Positions 1 through 8,272 of a stretch of DNA of 34,975 bases are shown in pieces. The position numbers and the translations under genes were made by a program. Under the pieces are notes generated by a model that saw only the letters and a program-made list of their open reading frames with translations, was not told the origin of the DNA and searched no databases. Source of the DNA: Methanobacteriota archaeon. GTDB lineage: Archaea > Methanobacteriota > Methanobacteria > Methanobacteriales > Methanobacteriaceae. Each line of letters opens with the position of its first letter. Position 1 is the stretch's first letter. The stretch is taken from NCBI GenBank assembly GCA_023436175.1, contig JAEZKE010000137.1:1-34975 (forward strand). Direction: 5' to 3'.

Positions 1-49
1 TAAATTTTAATTTCTTTATCCAATTCCAAAAATATAAACAATTTGAACG

Positions 50-60
50 TTATATAATTA
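50..60 (+). promoter_or_regulatory. TATA box of mtaB operon
   Basis: TTATATAA-type element about 25 nt before a likely transcription start near position 80. This leaves a short leader that contains the GGTGA ribosome binding site at 88-92. It is the only strong TATA-like element in the 97 bases before mtaB. Confidence 0.5.
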
Positions 61-97
61 TGAAGAATTATTATATGAATAACTAGTGGTGAAAAAT

Positions 98-1483
98 GTG
101 AAAAGATTTACTAAAATGGTGTATAAAAAACCTGAAGAAATGGTTTTCGGCCGCGCGAAATTTCCAGTGAGTCAACGATGGAATATGCAGTTCGGTGCCG
201 GTTACGTAGTACCAGAAGTAAAAGTCGCTCCAGTAGAAGGTTCTGAAGGATCAAAAGAAAAAATGATAGCAGAATGCAGGAATATAGCACAAAGTGCATG
301 TGAGAGGGCTATAGCTGTAGGTTTACCTTCATTCATGTTAGAACAGGAGCATGTATCCCAGCAAACCAACAATCCAGAATGGGCAGCAGAGACCACGCGA
401 GTCCAAGCTGAGATCTTAGAAAAGTACTACGAAGAATACGGTATCAGAGTATCTCTTAGACAAACACCTGCAGATATAAGGATTGAAGAACGAGGCCTGG
501 GACTTAGAGGATCAGACTACGACAACAATATTGAAGAAACCATGGAAGCATGTGCTGCAAACGGCGCATCTGATCTTTGCATAGAAACCATGGGAGGAAA
601 AGCACTTTCAGATTACGGAATAGCAAGAGGCGATATCAGAGCAATACTTTTTGGAATAGGTGTTCTTGGAAGCATAGATATGGAATATATGTGGAAAAGA
701 ATAGTAAATATCTGTAAAAAATACGATTGCAGGCCAGGTGGAGATACAGATTGCTCTCAGGCCAATACAGCCATGTTTATGGCAGGTGGGCTGCTAGATA
801 AAGATGTTTCCCATACAGTAGCCGCGTTAGCAAGGGGTATGGGGGCTGCAAGAAGTCTTGTAGCCGTTGAATGCGGTGCAGTTGGTCCTTTAAAAGATTG
901 TGGATATGAAAATCCTATCGTAAAAGCAATAAGCGGAGTTCCAATAGCAATGGAAGGTAAAAATGCGGTTTGTGCCCATTCTGATTTAATGGGTAATCTT
1001 GTTTGTGGAGTTACAGATGTTTGGAGTAACGAATCCGTATATCACAGGCAGGAAATGGGCGGAACAACACCAGAAGTATGGCTGCAGGCTACAGGATATG
1101 AAGCAGCTCTTATGAACACAGCACTCCAAACAGGACAGGAAGAAGTTTTAAGAGACCTTTATACTCTCACAGACAAATACAGAGATCCACAGGCACTGAT
1201 ACTTGCCTACGATAACGCCCACAGGATAGGCGAAGCCATAGTCAAATATGGTAAAGATCCGTACCTAAGATCAAGGGCAGCAGCTATTGAAGCAGGAAAA
1301 ATAATAAATGAAGCTGTTGACGCCAATAAATTGTACCTTACACGATTTGAAAGAGATTCTCTTGATAATGCTCTTAAAATCCTTGAAGATCTACCTGCTG
1401 ACGCTGATCAATTCATCGATGAATGCATAAGAGCATACTCAAGGAAAGTACCTGACTTTAATCCTAAAAATTATGATCTCTGA
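98..1483 (+). CDS. mtaB: Methanol:corrinoid methyltransferase MtaB
   Basis: MtaB is the zinc enzyme that moves the methyl group of methanol onto the corrinoid of MtaC, the first step of methylotrophic methanogenesis, in the cytoplasm. The protein is full length (about 461 aa) and shows the family's zinc ligand contexts CIETMGG, DTDCSQA and LKDCGYE. Counted from the GTG at 98 these are Glu163, Cys219 and Cys268, one residue off the published Methanosarcina barkeri ligands Glu164, Cys220 and Cys269. That numbering, plus a GGTGA at 88-92 spaced 5 nt from GTG 98, is why 98 is preferred over the GTG at 86, which would have no binding site. The gene is followed after 9 nt by mtaC, whose ribosome binding site overlaps the mtaB stop, so the two are co-transcribed and probably translationally coupled. 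Confidence 0.96.
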   Translation: MKRFTKMVYKKPEEMVFGRAKFPVSQRWNMQFGAGYVVPEVKVAPVEGSEGSKEKMIAECRNIAQSACERAIAVGLPSFMLEQEHVSQQTNNPEWAAETTRVQAEILEKYYEEYGIRVSLRQTPADIRIEERGLGLRGSDYDNNIEETMEACAANGASDLCIETMGGKALSDYGIARGDIRAILFGIGVLGSIDMEYMWKRIVNICKKYDCRPGGDTDCSQANTAMFMAGGLLDKDVSHTVAALARGMGAARSLVAVECGAVGPLKDCGYENPIVKAISGVPIAMEGKNAVCAHSDLMGNLVCGVTDVWSNESVYHRQEMGGTTPEVWLQATGYEAALMNTALQTGQEEVLRDLYTLTDKYRDPQALILAYDNAHRIGEAIVKYGKDPYLRSRAAAIEAGKIINEAVDANKLYLTRFERDSLDNALKILEDLPADADQFIDECIRAYSRKVPDFNPKNYDL

Positions 1484-1492
1484 GGTGTTAAT

Positions 1493-2320
1493 ATGAGTTA
1501 TATAGAGGAATTAGAATCAAAAATTGATCAAGACTTTGTAGCAGTTCGATATAATGTAGAACTTGAAGGACCTGCAATAACACCAGAAAATGACCCAGAT
1601 GTGCAGGCTATTCTTCCTAAAGACGAACCATACCGATCAATTGCAAGGGCAGTACTCCGTGGAGATACAGAAGAATCCATCAGTAAAGTTAAAGAGGGAC
1701 TGAAAAGCGGTATATCTCCAATGGATATAATTAACAATGGTTTAATGAAAGGAATGGATGCAGTTAATGAACTTTATACCAAAGGCTTTTATTTCCTTCC
1801 AGATCTTATGCTTTCTGGAGATTCTATGATGGAAGGTTTAAAAGAAAGTGAGGAAGCTCTGGGCCATAAAAGTGAAACTAAAGGAACAGTAGTTTCTTTT
1901 GTTGCTGAAGGAGATCCACACGATATAGGCAAAAACTTAGTGGTAATGTTTTTAAGAGCTAATGGATATAATGCAATTGACTTGGGCAGAGATGTGCCTA
2001 CTGAAGAGGTTGTAAATGCTGTAAAAGAATACAAACCATTATTTATGACCGGAACAGCTCTGATGACAACTACCATGACTGCTTTCCCTAAAGTCGTTGA
2101 AGAATTGGAGAAAAATGGTCTTGAAGTTCCTGCCATTGGATGTGGGGGCGGTTCTGTGAGAAAGGACTTTGTAGAATCTTTCCCAATGAGCGTATATGGT
2201 GTCGAAGCATACCATGCTCCAAAACTTGCTGACAGCATATTGAAAGATAAAAAAACATGGAAAGAAATCAGAAAAGAGTACTCAGAGATAGTTGGAGAAT
2301 TTGTACCTGAATACGACTGA
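1493..2320 (+). CDS. mtaC: Methanol corrinoid protein MtaC
   Basis: MtaC carries the cobamide that accepts the methyl group from MtaB and hands it to the coenzyme M methyltransferase MtaA. The 275-residue protein has the helical cap (B12-binding-2) domain at about 45-125 and a Rossmann-like B12-binding domain from about 130. The base-off/His-on motif DPHDIG is at 141-146, with His143 as the lower cobalt ligand. The GTALMTT stretch and the GCGGGS loop that cradle the nucleotide tail follow. GAGGTG at 1482-1487 is 5 nt before the ATG and overlaps the mtaB stop codon. Together with mtaB it forms the substrate-specific half of the methanol system; the cognate mtaA must lie elsewhere. Confidence 0.96.
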   Translation: MSYIEELESKIDQDFVAVRYNVELEGPAITPENDPDVQAILPKDEPYRSIARAVLRGDTEESISKVKEGLKSGISPMDIINNGLMKGMDAVNELYTKGFYFLPDLMLSGDSMMEGLKESEEALGHKSETKGTVVSFVAEGDPHDIGKNLVVMFLRANGYNAIDLGRDVPTEEVVNAVKEYKPLFMTGTALMTTTMTAFPKVVEELEKNGLEVPAIGCGGGSVRKDFVESFPMSVYGVEAYHAPKLADSILKDKKTWKEIRKEYSEIVGEFVPEYD

Positions 2321-2404
2321 TTTCACAAATGTTATTTAAATTTTTTATCTTTTTAAATATTCAAAACTCATTTTAAAGGATTTAACCATTTGAGGTAACA
2401 TCAA

Positions 2405-4042
2405 ATGAAACTCAGATACGGAATAGCATTAGATATAGGAACCAGCGGCATCAGAGCACAAGCTCTGGATATTGAAAAGGGAAAAGTAATCTCTACTGCA
2501 ATTACCCTCAGACACCCCCTACCTGGAGCCAATGTGGTAGATCACCTTCACTTCGCCATAAAAGTTGGTAGAGATATCGCCCATGAGATTCTCATTGACT
2601 CAGTAAACAAGGCAATAAAAAGCTTAAATATAGATCTTGAAAATGTAGAAAGAGTAGCTGTCTGCGGTAACCCAATACAATTATCTCTGTTCCACAACAT
2701 AGAAATCAGGGATCTAGCTTACTGGGGTCCCCATGCACTTGAAAGGTTGCATGTAACTCCACCTTCAAGAGACGCTATTGTTGTAAAGGCAGAAGAAATA
2801 GGGCTTGAAGTCGGCCAGAATGCAGAAATATATATTCCCCCTGCCATAAAACATGAAATCGGAGCAGATGCCCTTGCAATGCTTTTTAAATCAGGAGTTT
2901 TGGAAAAAAAGGGAATTTACTTAGTATCAGACTTTGGAACAAATGCAGAAATAGCCCTAATTATAGATGGTGAAGTTTATTCCTGCTCTGCTGCTGCAGG
3001 ACCTGCAGTAGAAGGACAGATGATAGAAAAAGGCAGGTTAGCTTCTCCAGGAACTATCTGCGATCTGGAACTTGCCGATTATGGGTGGAAAACCCGTATT
3101 TTAGATGAAGACCTCATAGCCCAGGATGGAGATACGGTTGATCCTTCAAACGGAAAAGTTATTACAAGTGCGGAAAATGACATGAAACCCGTGGGTATAA
3201 CTGGAACAGGCGTAATCGCTGCATACAGCCTTGGACTGAATACGGGCATTATATCCATGCCTAAAATAAAAAGTCCTGATGGTAAAATCAATTTACATGA
3301 GGGAATATACCTTACAGAAAAGGACATTGAAAATATAGGTAAAGCCTTAGGAGCGTTTAGAGCTGCCCATCTAACTTTAGCAGAAGAAGCAGGAGTATTT
3401 TTAGATGAAATTAACGCAACTTACATGGCTGGAGCTTCCGGATTCTACGTAGATCCACATAAATCCCTGAATGTGGGGCAAATTCCTCCTTCCTCTAAGG
3501 AAATCTACCAGATGGGAAATACTTCTCTAGCAATGGCAAAGGATCTCATTTTAGATCCAGGACTCCTTGAAAAGCTACAGGAAATAGCAGATGGAATGCG
3601 CAGCAAACACATAACACTGGCCACATCCCCCACTTTCGAAAAAATATACTCTTTAGAATTAGCTATGTGTGAACAGGGCATGCCTTTCTGGATGTACAAT
3701 GATTGGTTAACTAAATATGGTTTTCAGAAGATCCCACCAAAGGTTTCCAATCCAGTGATACATAGAATTTTTGAAAGAGATATACCTGAACTAGGTGAAG
3801 ATGGGCTAAAAATAACTAAAATAGGCGGTTTATTGAAGGCAGAGTTTGAAGGATGCACTAATTGCATGACATGTGTCCAAAATTGCCCTGAAGATGCATT
3901 AACCATTGAAAATGGAGTAGTTACAGTAAGAACAGATCGCTGCTCAGGTATGGGATGCCTGAGATGTGAACTTGGCTGTCCCCAAAAGGTATTTAAGTAT
4001 GAAAAGCTACTTACTCCCAAAGAAAAACAGGAAACATCTTAA
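2405..4042 (+). CDS. ramA: RamA-type corrinoid protein reductive activase
   Basis: ATP-dependent iron-sulfur protein predicted to reduce inactive Co(II) on MtaC back to Co(I). It belongs to the RamA/MAP-like family (ASKHA-fold activase, DUF4445 group). The N-terminus DIGTSGIRAQ is the phosphate-binding loop of the actin-like ATPase fold, and a second DFGTNAE loop is seen mid-protein. The C-terminus carries two cysteine sets: Cys484, 487, 490, 494 (CX2CX2CX3C) and Cys513, 518, 521, 525 (CX4CX2CX3C), suited to two 4Fe-4S clusters. Length 545 is normal for the family. It lies 84 nt after mtaC with GAGGT at 2392-2396. The AT-rich gap has a TATA-like TTTAAATATT near 2354, so it may have its own promoter as well as read-through from mtaBC. 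The symbol follows the methylamine-system prototype; the exact substrate is inferred from the neighbours. Confidence 0.88.
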   Translation: MKLRYGIALDIGTSGIRAQALDIEKGKVISTAITLRHPLPGANVVDHLHFAIKVGRDIAHEILIDSVNKAIKSLNIDLENVERVAVCGNPIQLSLFHNIEIRDLAYWGPHALERLHVTPPSRDAIVVKAEEIGLEVGQNAEIYIPPAIKHEIGADALAMLFKSGVLEKKGIYLVSDFGTNAEIALIIDGEVYSCSAAAGPAVEGQMIEKGRLASPGTICDLELADYGWKTRILDEDLIAQDGDTVDPSNGKVITSAENDMKPVGITGTGVIAAYSLGLNTGIISMPKIKSPDGKINLHEGIYLTEKDIENIGKALGAFRAAHLTLAEEAGVFLDEINATYMAGASGFYVDPHKSLNVGQIPPSSKEIYQMGNTSLAMAKDLILDPGLLEKLQEIADGMRSKHITLATSPTFEKIYSLELAMCEQGMPFWMYNDWLTKYGFQKIPPKVSNPVIHRIFERDIPELGEDGLKITKIGGLLKAEFEGCTNCMTCVQNCPEDALTIENGVVTVRTDRCSGMGCLRCELGCPQKVFKYEKLLTPKEKQETS

Positions 4043-4399
4043 AATTAAGAGTTTAAACCCATTAATACAGTATTGGTTTTAATTCAATTTTTTATATTTG
4101 AGTCACTCGTAGATAGAAACAGATTCTATATATTCTGTAATTATGATAGTTATCTTTCATTAAGGTATTTATACCTGGTATTATATCCTAAGCTATTCTA
4201 TGACCTATTACTAAATTATTAATATGAAATACATAAAATTAGATTAAATAAAAATTAACTATCCATTAAAATGGATATTAAAAGTTTTATAGTTTAAATA
4301 ACCAAATATAAAATAACATAAAGAGAATTGCAACTGATAATTAATAACCTTAATACTAAAAGATTTTAAAAATATATACCCATTAATAGAAGGTGCAGC
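4043..4399. other. AT-rich intergenic region, no gene seen
   Basis: 357 bases between the corrinoid activase and the PAP2-like gene. Stops occur in all frames and no credible start with a ribosome binding site was found. A TATA-like AATATATA at 4371-4378 probably serves the downstream gene, with AGGTG at 4391-4395. A small ACAGA...TCTGT inverted repeat near 4119-4138 is too weak to assign. Confidence 0.6.
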
Positions 4400-5035
4400 A
4401 TGAAACTAGTTACTTCTAACTTTAAACTCAAACAAGACTTTGCACAGATAGTTTCAAACATGGTACAACCCATAATAGTAACTATACCTGTTTTCGTTAT
4501 TATAAATTATTTTGCAGCCAGTGGATCTACTTTTTTAATGTCAACAGCTCTTTGTCTTCTTTTTGGGACTTTTTTACCGCTAACAGCGGGCCTAATGTGG
4601 ATAAAAAGTAGGAATTTAGATTTAGATGTAAGCAACAAAGACGAACGTACATTTCCTCTACTTTTTGGAGCTTTATCTTATATTCTTGGAATAATTATGC
4701 TTTTTATTGCAGGGGCCCCTGCCGTAGCAGCAATATTGATGTTATGCTACCTCTCAAATATAATACTGACCATCTTTGTAACCTTTTTCTGGAAAATCAG
4801 TGTGCATTCCATGGGTATTGCAGGACCAGCAGCAGCCATAACTTATGTATTTGGATATCCTGGGCTTTTATTTGGATTTCCACTTATTATGGTCATGTGG
4901 AGCCGCGTCTATCTTAACCAGCACACACCTGCTCAAGTTATTGTCGGAGCAATTACCAGTTTTGCGGTTACATGGATGCAATTTAGATTGTGTATGGCAT
5001 ATATTCCCCAGTTAAGCTTACAGCTGTACCCTTGA
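4400..5035 (+). CDS. PAP2-superfamily membrane protein
   Basis: Integral membrane protein of 211 aa with about six hydrophobic segments. Three short motifs fit a degenerate PAP2 (phosphatidic acid phosphatase type 2) site: KDERTFP at 80-86, SVHSMG with His136, and SRVYLNQHTPAQ with Arg169 and His175. The usual terminal Asp after the last His is Gln here. Members of this fold dephosphorylate lipid phosphates such as polyprenyl pyrophosphates at the membrane, so a role in lipid carrier recycling is possible but inferred. AGGTG lies 4 nt before the ATG. Its last 18 bases overlap the 3' end of the convergent iron-sulfur gene. Confidence 0.7.
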   Translation: MKLVTSNFKLKQDFAQIVSNMVQPIIVTIPVFVIINYFAASGSTFLMSTALCLLFGTFLPLTAGLMWIKSRNLDLDVSNKDERTFPLLFGALSYILGIIMLFIAGAPAVAAILMLCYLSNIILTIFVTFFWKISVHSMGIAGPAAAITYVFGYPGLLFGFPLIMVMWSRVYLNQHTPAQVIVGAITSFAVTWMQFRLCMAYIPQLSLQLYP

Positions 5036-5797
5036 AACCATATCCATACATTCTGCAGGGCAAAAACTTCTGCAAACTCCGCATCCCTGACAGTTAGAGT
5101 TAATTTCTGCTTTTCCATCTATAATTACGACTGCATCAAACTGACAAATAGTCCTGCAGTTTCCACAGCCTGTACACATATTTTTATCTAATATAGCTAT
5201 TTCAAGGCCTCTGTGCACAATTTCGGCAAATTGATATTTATTTTTTATGTGAAATAACAAACATCCTCTCTGGTTGCAGTTACATATAGCCCCTATATAA
5301 GGTGACATAAAAGTCCATACAGTGTGAATTTTACCATCATTTTCCACTGATTTCAGCAGTTCTGCTGCATCTTCAAAATCCAGGTCTGAAATATGTGAAA
5401 ATTCAGGGAGATTCTCTACAATATCTGCAGTGGTCCCAAAAAGTATGCATTTTCGTTCTTCTTTACCTGCAAGGTATTTCTGACATGGACAGTCTATAAC
5501 ACTAACTTTTCCAGGGATGCTGCATATTGTTATGGCATCTTCTAAAGAAACAATCTGGCCTGCGTGTTTCTGGTTAAAATAATTTTTAATCTTGGTTTCT
5601 GCATATTCCCTCAGAAATGGCACTTTCCTTGCTATATCAGTCATACGGACATTTTTTCTGTAATTTCGTTCATAATGTTCAAAAAAATCTTTGATAAATG
5701 ATTCTCTTCCTTCAGAAGCTGCCAGTTCCTTAGAATAATTTTGAGCAGCCATGTACCATTTTTTACCTGCCCCATGTTGAATGCAGAATTCACACAT
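5018..5797 (-). CDS. 4Fe-4S ferredoxin-domain protein
   Basis: 259-residue cytoplasmic protein. Its C-terminal 55 residues form a two-cluster bacterial-type ferredoxin: Cys208, 211, 214, 218 and Cys236, 239, 242, 246. The first 200 residues are not a family I can name with certainty. They are cysteine-rich (Cys2, 5, 92, 103, 105, 117, 172, 174, 179), including a CPC and an ICNCNQRGC cluster that could hold another metal centre. It probably transfers electrons to an unidentified partner. GGTGA spaced 6 nt before the ATG supports the start. The gene is monocistronic and its stop lies inside the coding region of the convergent PAP2-like gene. Confidence 0.8.
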   Translation of the reverse strand: MCEFCIQHGAGKKWYMAAQNYSKELAASEGRESFIKDFFEHYERNYRKNVRMTDIARKVPFLREYAETKIKNYFNQKHAGQIVSLEDAITICSIPGKVSVIDCPCQKYLAGKEERKCILFGTTADIVENLPEFSHISDLDFEDAAELLKSVENDGKIHTVWTFMSPYIGAICNCNQRGCLLFHIKNKYQFAEIVHRGLEIAILDKNMCTGCGNCRTICQFDAVVIIDGKAEINSNCQGCGVCRSFCPAECMDMVSRVQL

Positions 5798-5972
5798 AAT
5801 TTTTCACCAGTATAACTGAGATACATGTATCATATAAATTTATTGAGTTATAATACAATGATCAGATATTAGTTAAGTCGAAGCTGAGATTAATTAAAAA
5901 TTTAAATATTAAAAAAATTAAAGATGTAAAAAGAACGCTTTTTATTAGATAATTTTTAAAAAATTAAAGGTT

Positions 5973-6044
5973 GCCCTGATAGTGTAGCGGATATCACGTA
6001 GGATTGCGGATCCTATTACCCGGGTTCAAGTCCCGGTCAGGGCA
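5973..6044 (+). tRNA. tRNA-Arg (anticodon GCG)
   Basis: A complete 72-nt cloverleaf. The acceptor stem GCCCTGA/TCAGGGC is perfect, the anticodon stem TAGGA/TCCTA encloses the loop TTGCGGA with anticodon GCG, and the T-arm CCGGG-TTCAAGT-CCCGG is perfect. The D-arm is short (GTG/CAC), the variable loop is 4 nt and the discriminator base is A. No CCA is encoded and no intron is seen. It reads CGC and CGT codons. A TTTTTAAAA element near 5953-5961 is a plausible TATA box, and a T-run follows the gene. Confidence 0.96.
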
Positions 6045-6340
6045 TACTATTTTTCAATATCTTTTTAATTCAGTCTTTAATTCAAACTTTTTTACCTTCA
6101 GTAACCAATGTGATCACATGCTTTTATTCAAATAATACTGAGTTATATAATAATATGCCCAACTCGTATAATACCCGTATAATCAAAATTTAATAACAAA
6201 TAGCATGGATAGCATCAGGCCCCACTATAACTTTAAGTTCATTTTTACATTCATTTAAACGTTAATTCAAAGTTATTATCTAAACTTTGGCTTTATTTAC
6301 ACTGATCTATCTTTAAACAGAATCAGATTGAAGTGAAAAC

Positions 6341-7609
6341 ATGGATTTAAGAAATAACAAACGTCATAATAAACCAATAAGGGGAGAATTTGAAGAATTG
6401 GGAATTGGTTTCGATTATGAAAGTGTGGCAGACATTATTTTGGATCTAAATTACCTTTTAGATAATAGAATTTACATCGAACTTTTTAACGTTTTTAAGA
6501 ACTGGGAAGACCCACTTAATGTTTCAGTTAGAACGCACAAAGAGTTACAGTTCATTAGCCCATTATTAGCCCAGGTAGTATCAAACAAGTTAACTCCAGA
6601 AAACAGCAATATTTTTTCCAGCTACATTGACTATTACTCATTTTATCACTTTTATCGTTTCCTTGAATGGATTTATTCCATGAATTTAGGAAGAAACTTG
6701 AATGAAGAAGACGCTAAAGCCATTTTTTCCAGCAATATTGTGGAAAAGATTATTTTGGAACTTGAAAACTTTGATCCGATACTTTCCACACATAATTTAG
6801 ATGATAGCTTTTTCCATGATATAAAAGAAGCTAAATGGATAGGGAGGCATACTGAGAAATTTTTTGATAAATTACAAGATTTAATTATGGATAAAAGTTT
6901 TAAGGATGTTGGAAATAGAGAAATTTCATTCAAACGAGAGCTCAAAAGAACAGTTAAATTTCTTGCAGTATGCTGCGCAGTTAACAAAGGACGTCAATAT
7001 ATAACCACTATAGAAGTTATATCTGCTTATAAAGTCCTTTTTAAGATTATTATGACTGATATTACCCCTATGATTAATAAAAAAGAGTACAAAGGTTTAT
7101 TAATTTGCCCGATGTGCAATGGTTACTATTCCCTTCAAGAGGATGAAATACCTGATGATTTTATTCGCTGCGGCTGCGGCGGTGATCTTGTGTATATTCC
7201 ATCTTTAGACGGCATGGAATACTACATAGGCAATATTAAAAAATTGATGATTGATGAAAAGGGTTTAATCGCGGGAGTCATGATTTCACTAACGTTTGCT
7301 CTTTTATTTAATAATATCTTTTTAACAGCTTTAATTAGTGGTATTGTAACCGTTTTAATGGCTAATGATTATACAGATGGGTTTAAATATAGTTTTTTAA
7401 CAGGTAATATCTTCGGATCACTTCTTTTTATAGCAGTTTTCATCTTCGAAATTATGATAACTGGAATTAATTTAAACCAACATTCCCCCATTGATGGAAG
7501 TACTATTTTCATATTTACTCTAATTTTAGGGGTTTTAGCTATTTACTGCGGAAGAATCTGGACTTTTATAACTAATAAATCTAAAAGCAGCATTATAATA
7601 CCAACATGA
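6341..7609 (+). CDS. Zinc-ribbon membrane protein, unknown function
   Basis: 422 aa, not assigned to a named family. Residues 1-250 look like a soluble, mostly helical domain rich in aromatic and charged residues. Residues 256-279 form a zinc ribbon CPMC...CGC (Cys256, 259, 277, 279) followed by GGDLVYI. The last 115 residues hold about four hydrophobic segments. The same ribbon-plus-membrane arrangement occurs in the gene at 25076-25996, where the ribbon is at the extreme N-terminus (CDKCCGYYELQPDE against CPMCNGYYSLQEDE here). The shared module therefore looks like a lineage-specific family. A GTGA is 5 nt before the ATG. It stands alone between the tRNA and a convergent gene. Confidence 0.75.
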   Translation: MDLRNNKRHNKPIRGEFEELGIGFDYESVADIILDLNYLLDNRIYIELFNVFKNWEDPLNVSVRTHKELQFISPLLAQVVSNKLTPENSNIFSSYIDYYSFYHFYRFLEWIYSMNLGRNLNEEDAKAIFSSNIVEKIILELENFDPILSTHNLDDSFFHDIKEAKWIGRHTEKFFDKLQDLIMDKSFKDVGNREISFKRELKRTVKFLAVCCAVNKGRQYITTIEVISAYKVLFKIIMTDITPMINKKEYKGLLICPMCNGYYSLQEDEIPDDFIRCGCGGDLVYIPSLDGMEYYIGNIKKLMIDEKGLIAGVMISLTFALLFNNIFLTALISGIVTVLMANDYTDGFKYSFLTGNIFGSLLFIAVFIFEIMITGINLNQHSPIDGSTIFIFTLILGVLAIYCGRIWTFITNKSKSSIIIPT

Positions 7610-7656
7610 GTCAGATTCTGCAAATATAATTGTGAATATTTAAAATACCACATAAT

Positions 7657-8193
7657 TTATTTAGATAATTCCAACAATTTATTTGTTGTTTTCCAATTTC
7701 TCGTTGTTGCCACAGTATTTAACTTTTTCTCAAATATATTATTCTTCAATTTCGTCTTTGCATATCCATTAGGGCAGTAGAGGTACACTTCCCTACCTTT
7801 AATTTCAAATTTTTCATTTTCATCTTTATCTATGCCTATATTCAAAATAACTTCTGGGCCAGGAATATCAGATAAAAATGTTACATACAGTTTATCAAGC
7901 TTAATATCCTGCTTCTTAATGAAAGGATTATCTTTAACAATGGTTTCAAGTTCATCCCTTGTTCGAATAATCACATTTACAGGAAAAGAGAATTTCTGGC
8001 CTATTTTTCTTTCAATACTTTCTGCAATCTCTGCTGCATCATGGAAATCATATTCAAAAACAACATTACCGCTTTGAAGATAAGTTTTTACATTTTTAGA
8101 GCCTGATGATTCAAATACATTCACTAAATCAGCCATTTTTATTCTTTTATGGCGGCCGATATTGATTCCACGGAGCAGTGCAATATATTTCAT
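7657..8193 (-). CDS. DUF1697 family protein
   Basis: 178-residue cytoplasmic protein matching DUF1697 by its N-terminus MKYIALLRGINIGRHKRIKM and the following YLQSGNVVF motif, both hallmarks of the family. The family is widespread in bacteria and has no established biochemical function; it is usually a single-domain alpha/beta protein of about this length. The C-terminus TVATTRNWKTTNKL is also typical. Its scattered presence in archaea hints at acquisition from bacteria, but base use is not obviously different from its neighbours. It is convergent with the zinc-ribbon gene upstream and 79 nt from the end of tfrA. Confidence 0.85.
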   Translation of the reverse strand: MKYIALLRGINIGRHKRIKMADLVNVFESSGSKNVKTYLQSGNVVFEYDFHDAAEIAESIERKIGQKFSFPVNVIIRTRDELETIVKDNPFIKKQDIKLDKLYVTFLSDIPGPEVILNIGIDKDENEKFEIKGREVYLYCPNGYAKTKLKNNIFEKKLNTVATTRNWKTTNKLLELSK

Positions 8194-8272
8194 TGAATTA
8201 ATTTCCTTTTTTTGATATTCAGGTTATATTCGGAATAAATTCACAAAATGCCAGTATATTTAGTAAAAATAT

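Noticed and set aside
86..97. GTG at 86 as the mtaB start
   Set aside because: It has no ribosome binding site; GGTGA at 88-92 serves GTG 98, which also restores the expected numbering of the zinc ligands.
1789..2238. 149-residue open frame on the minus strand inside mtaC
   Set aside because: It is a shadow of mtaC in another frame, with low-complexity Ser/Thr/Pro composition and no recognisable motif.
5973..6044. The tRNA-Arg as an integration site
   Set aside because: No duplicated 3' tRNA end and no integrase was seen nearby, so there is no sign of an integrated element.
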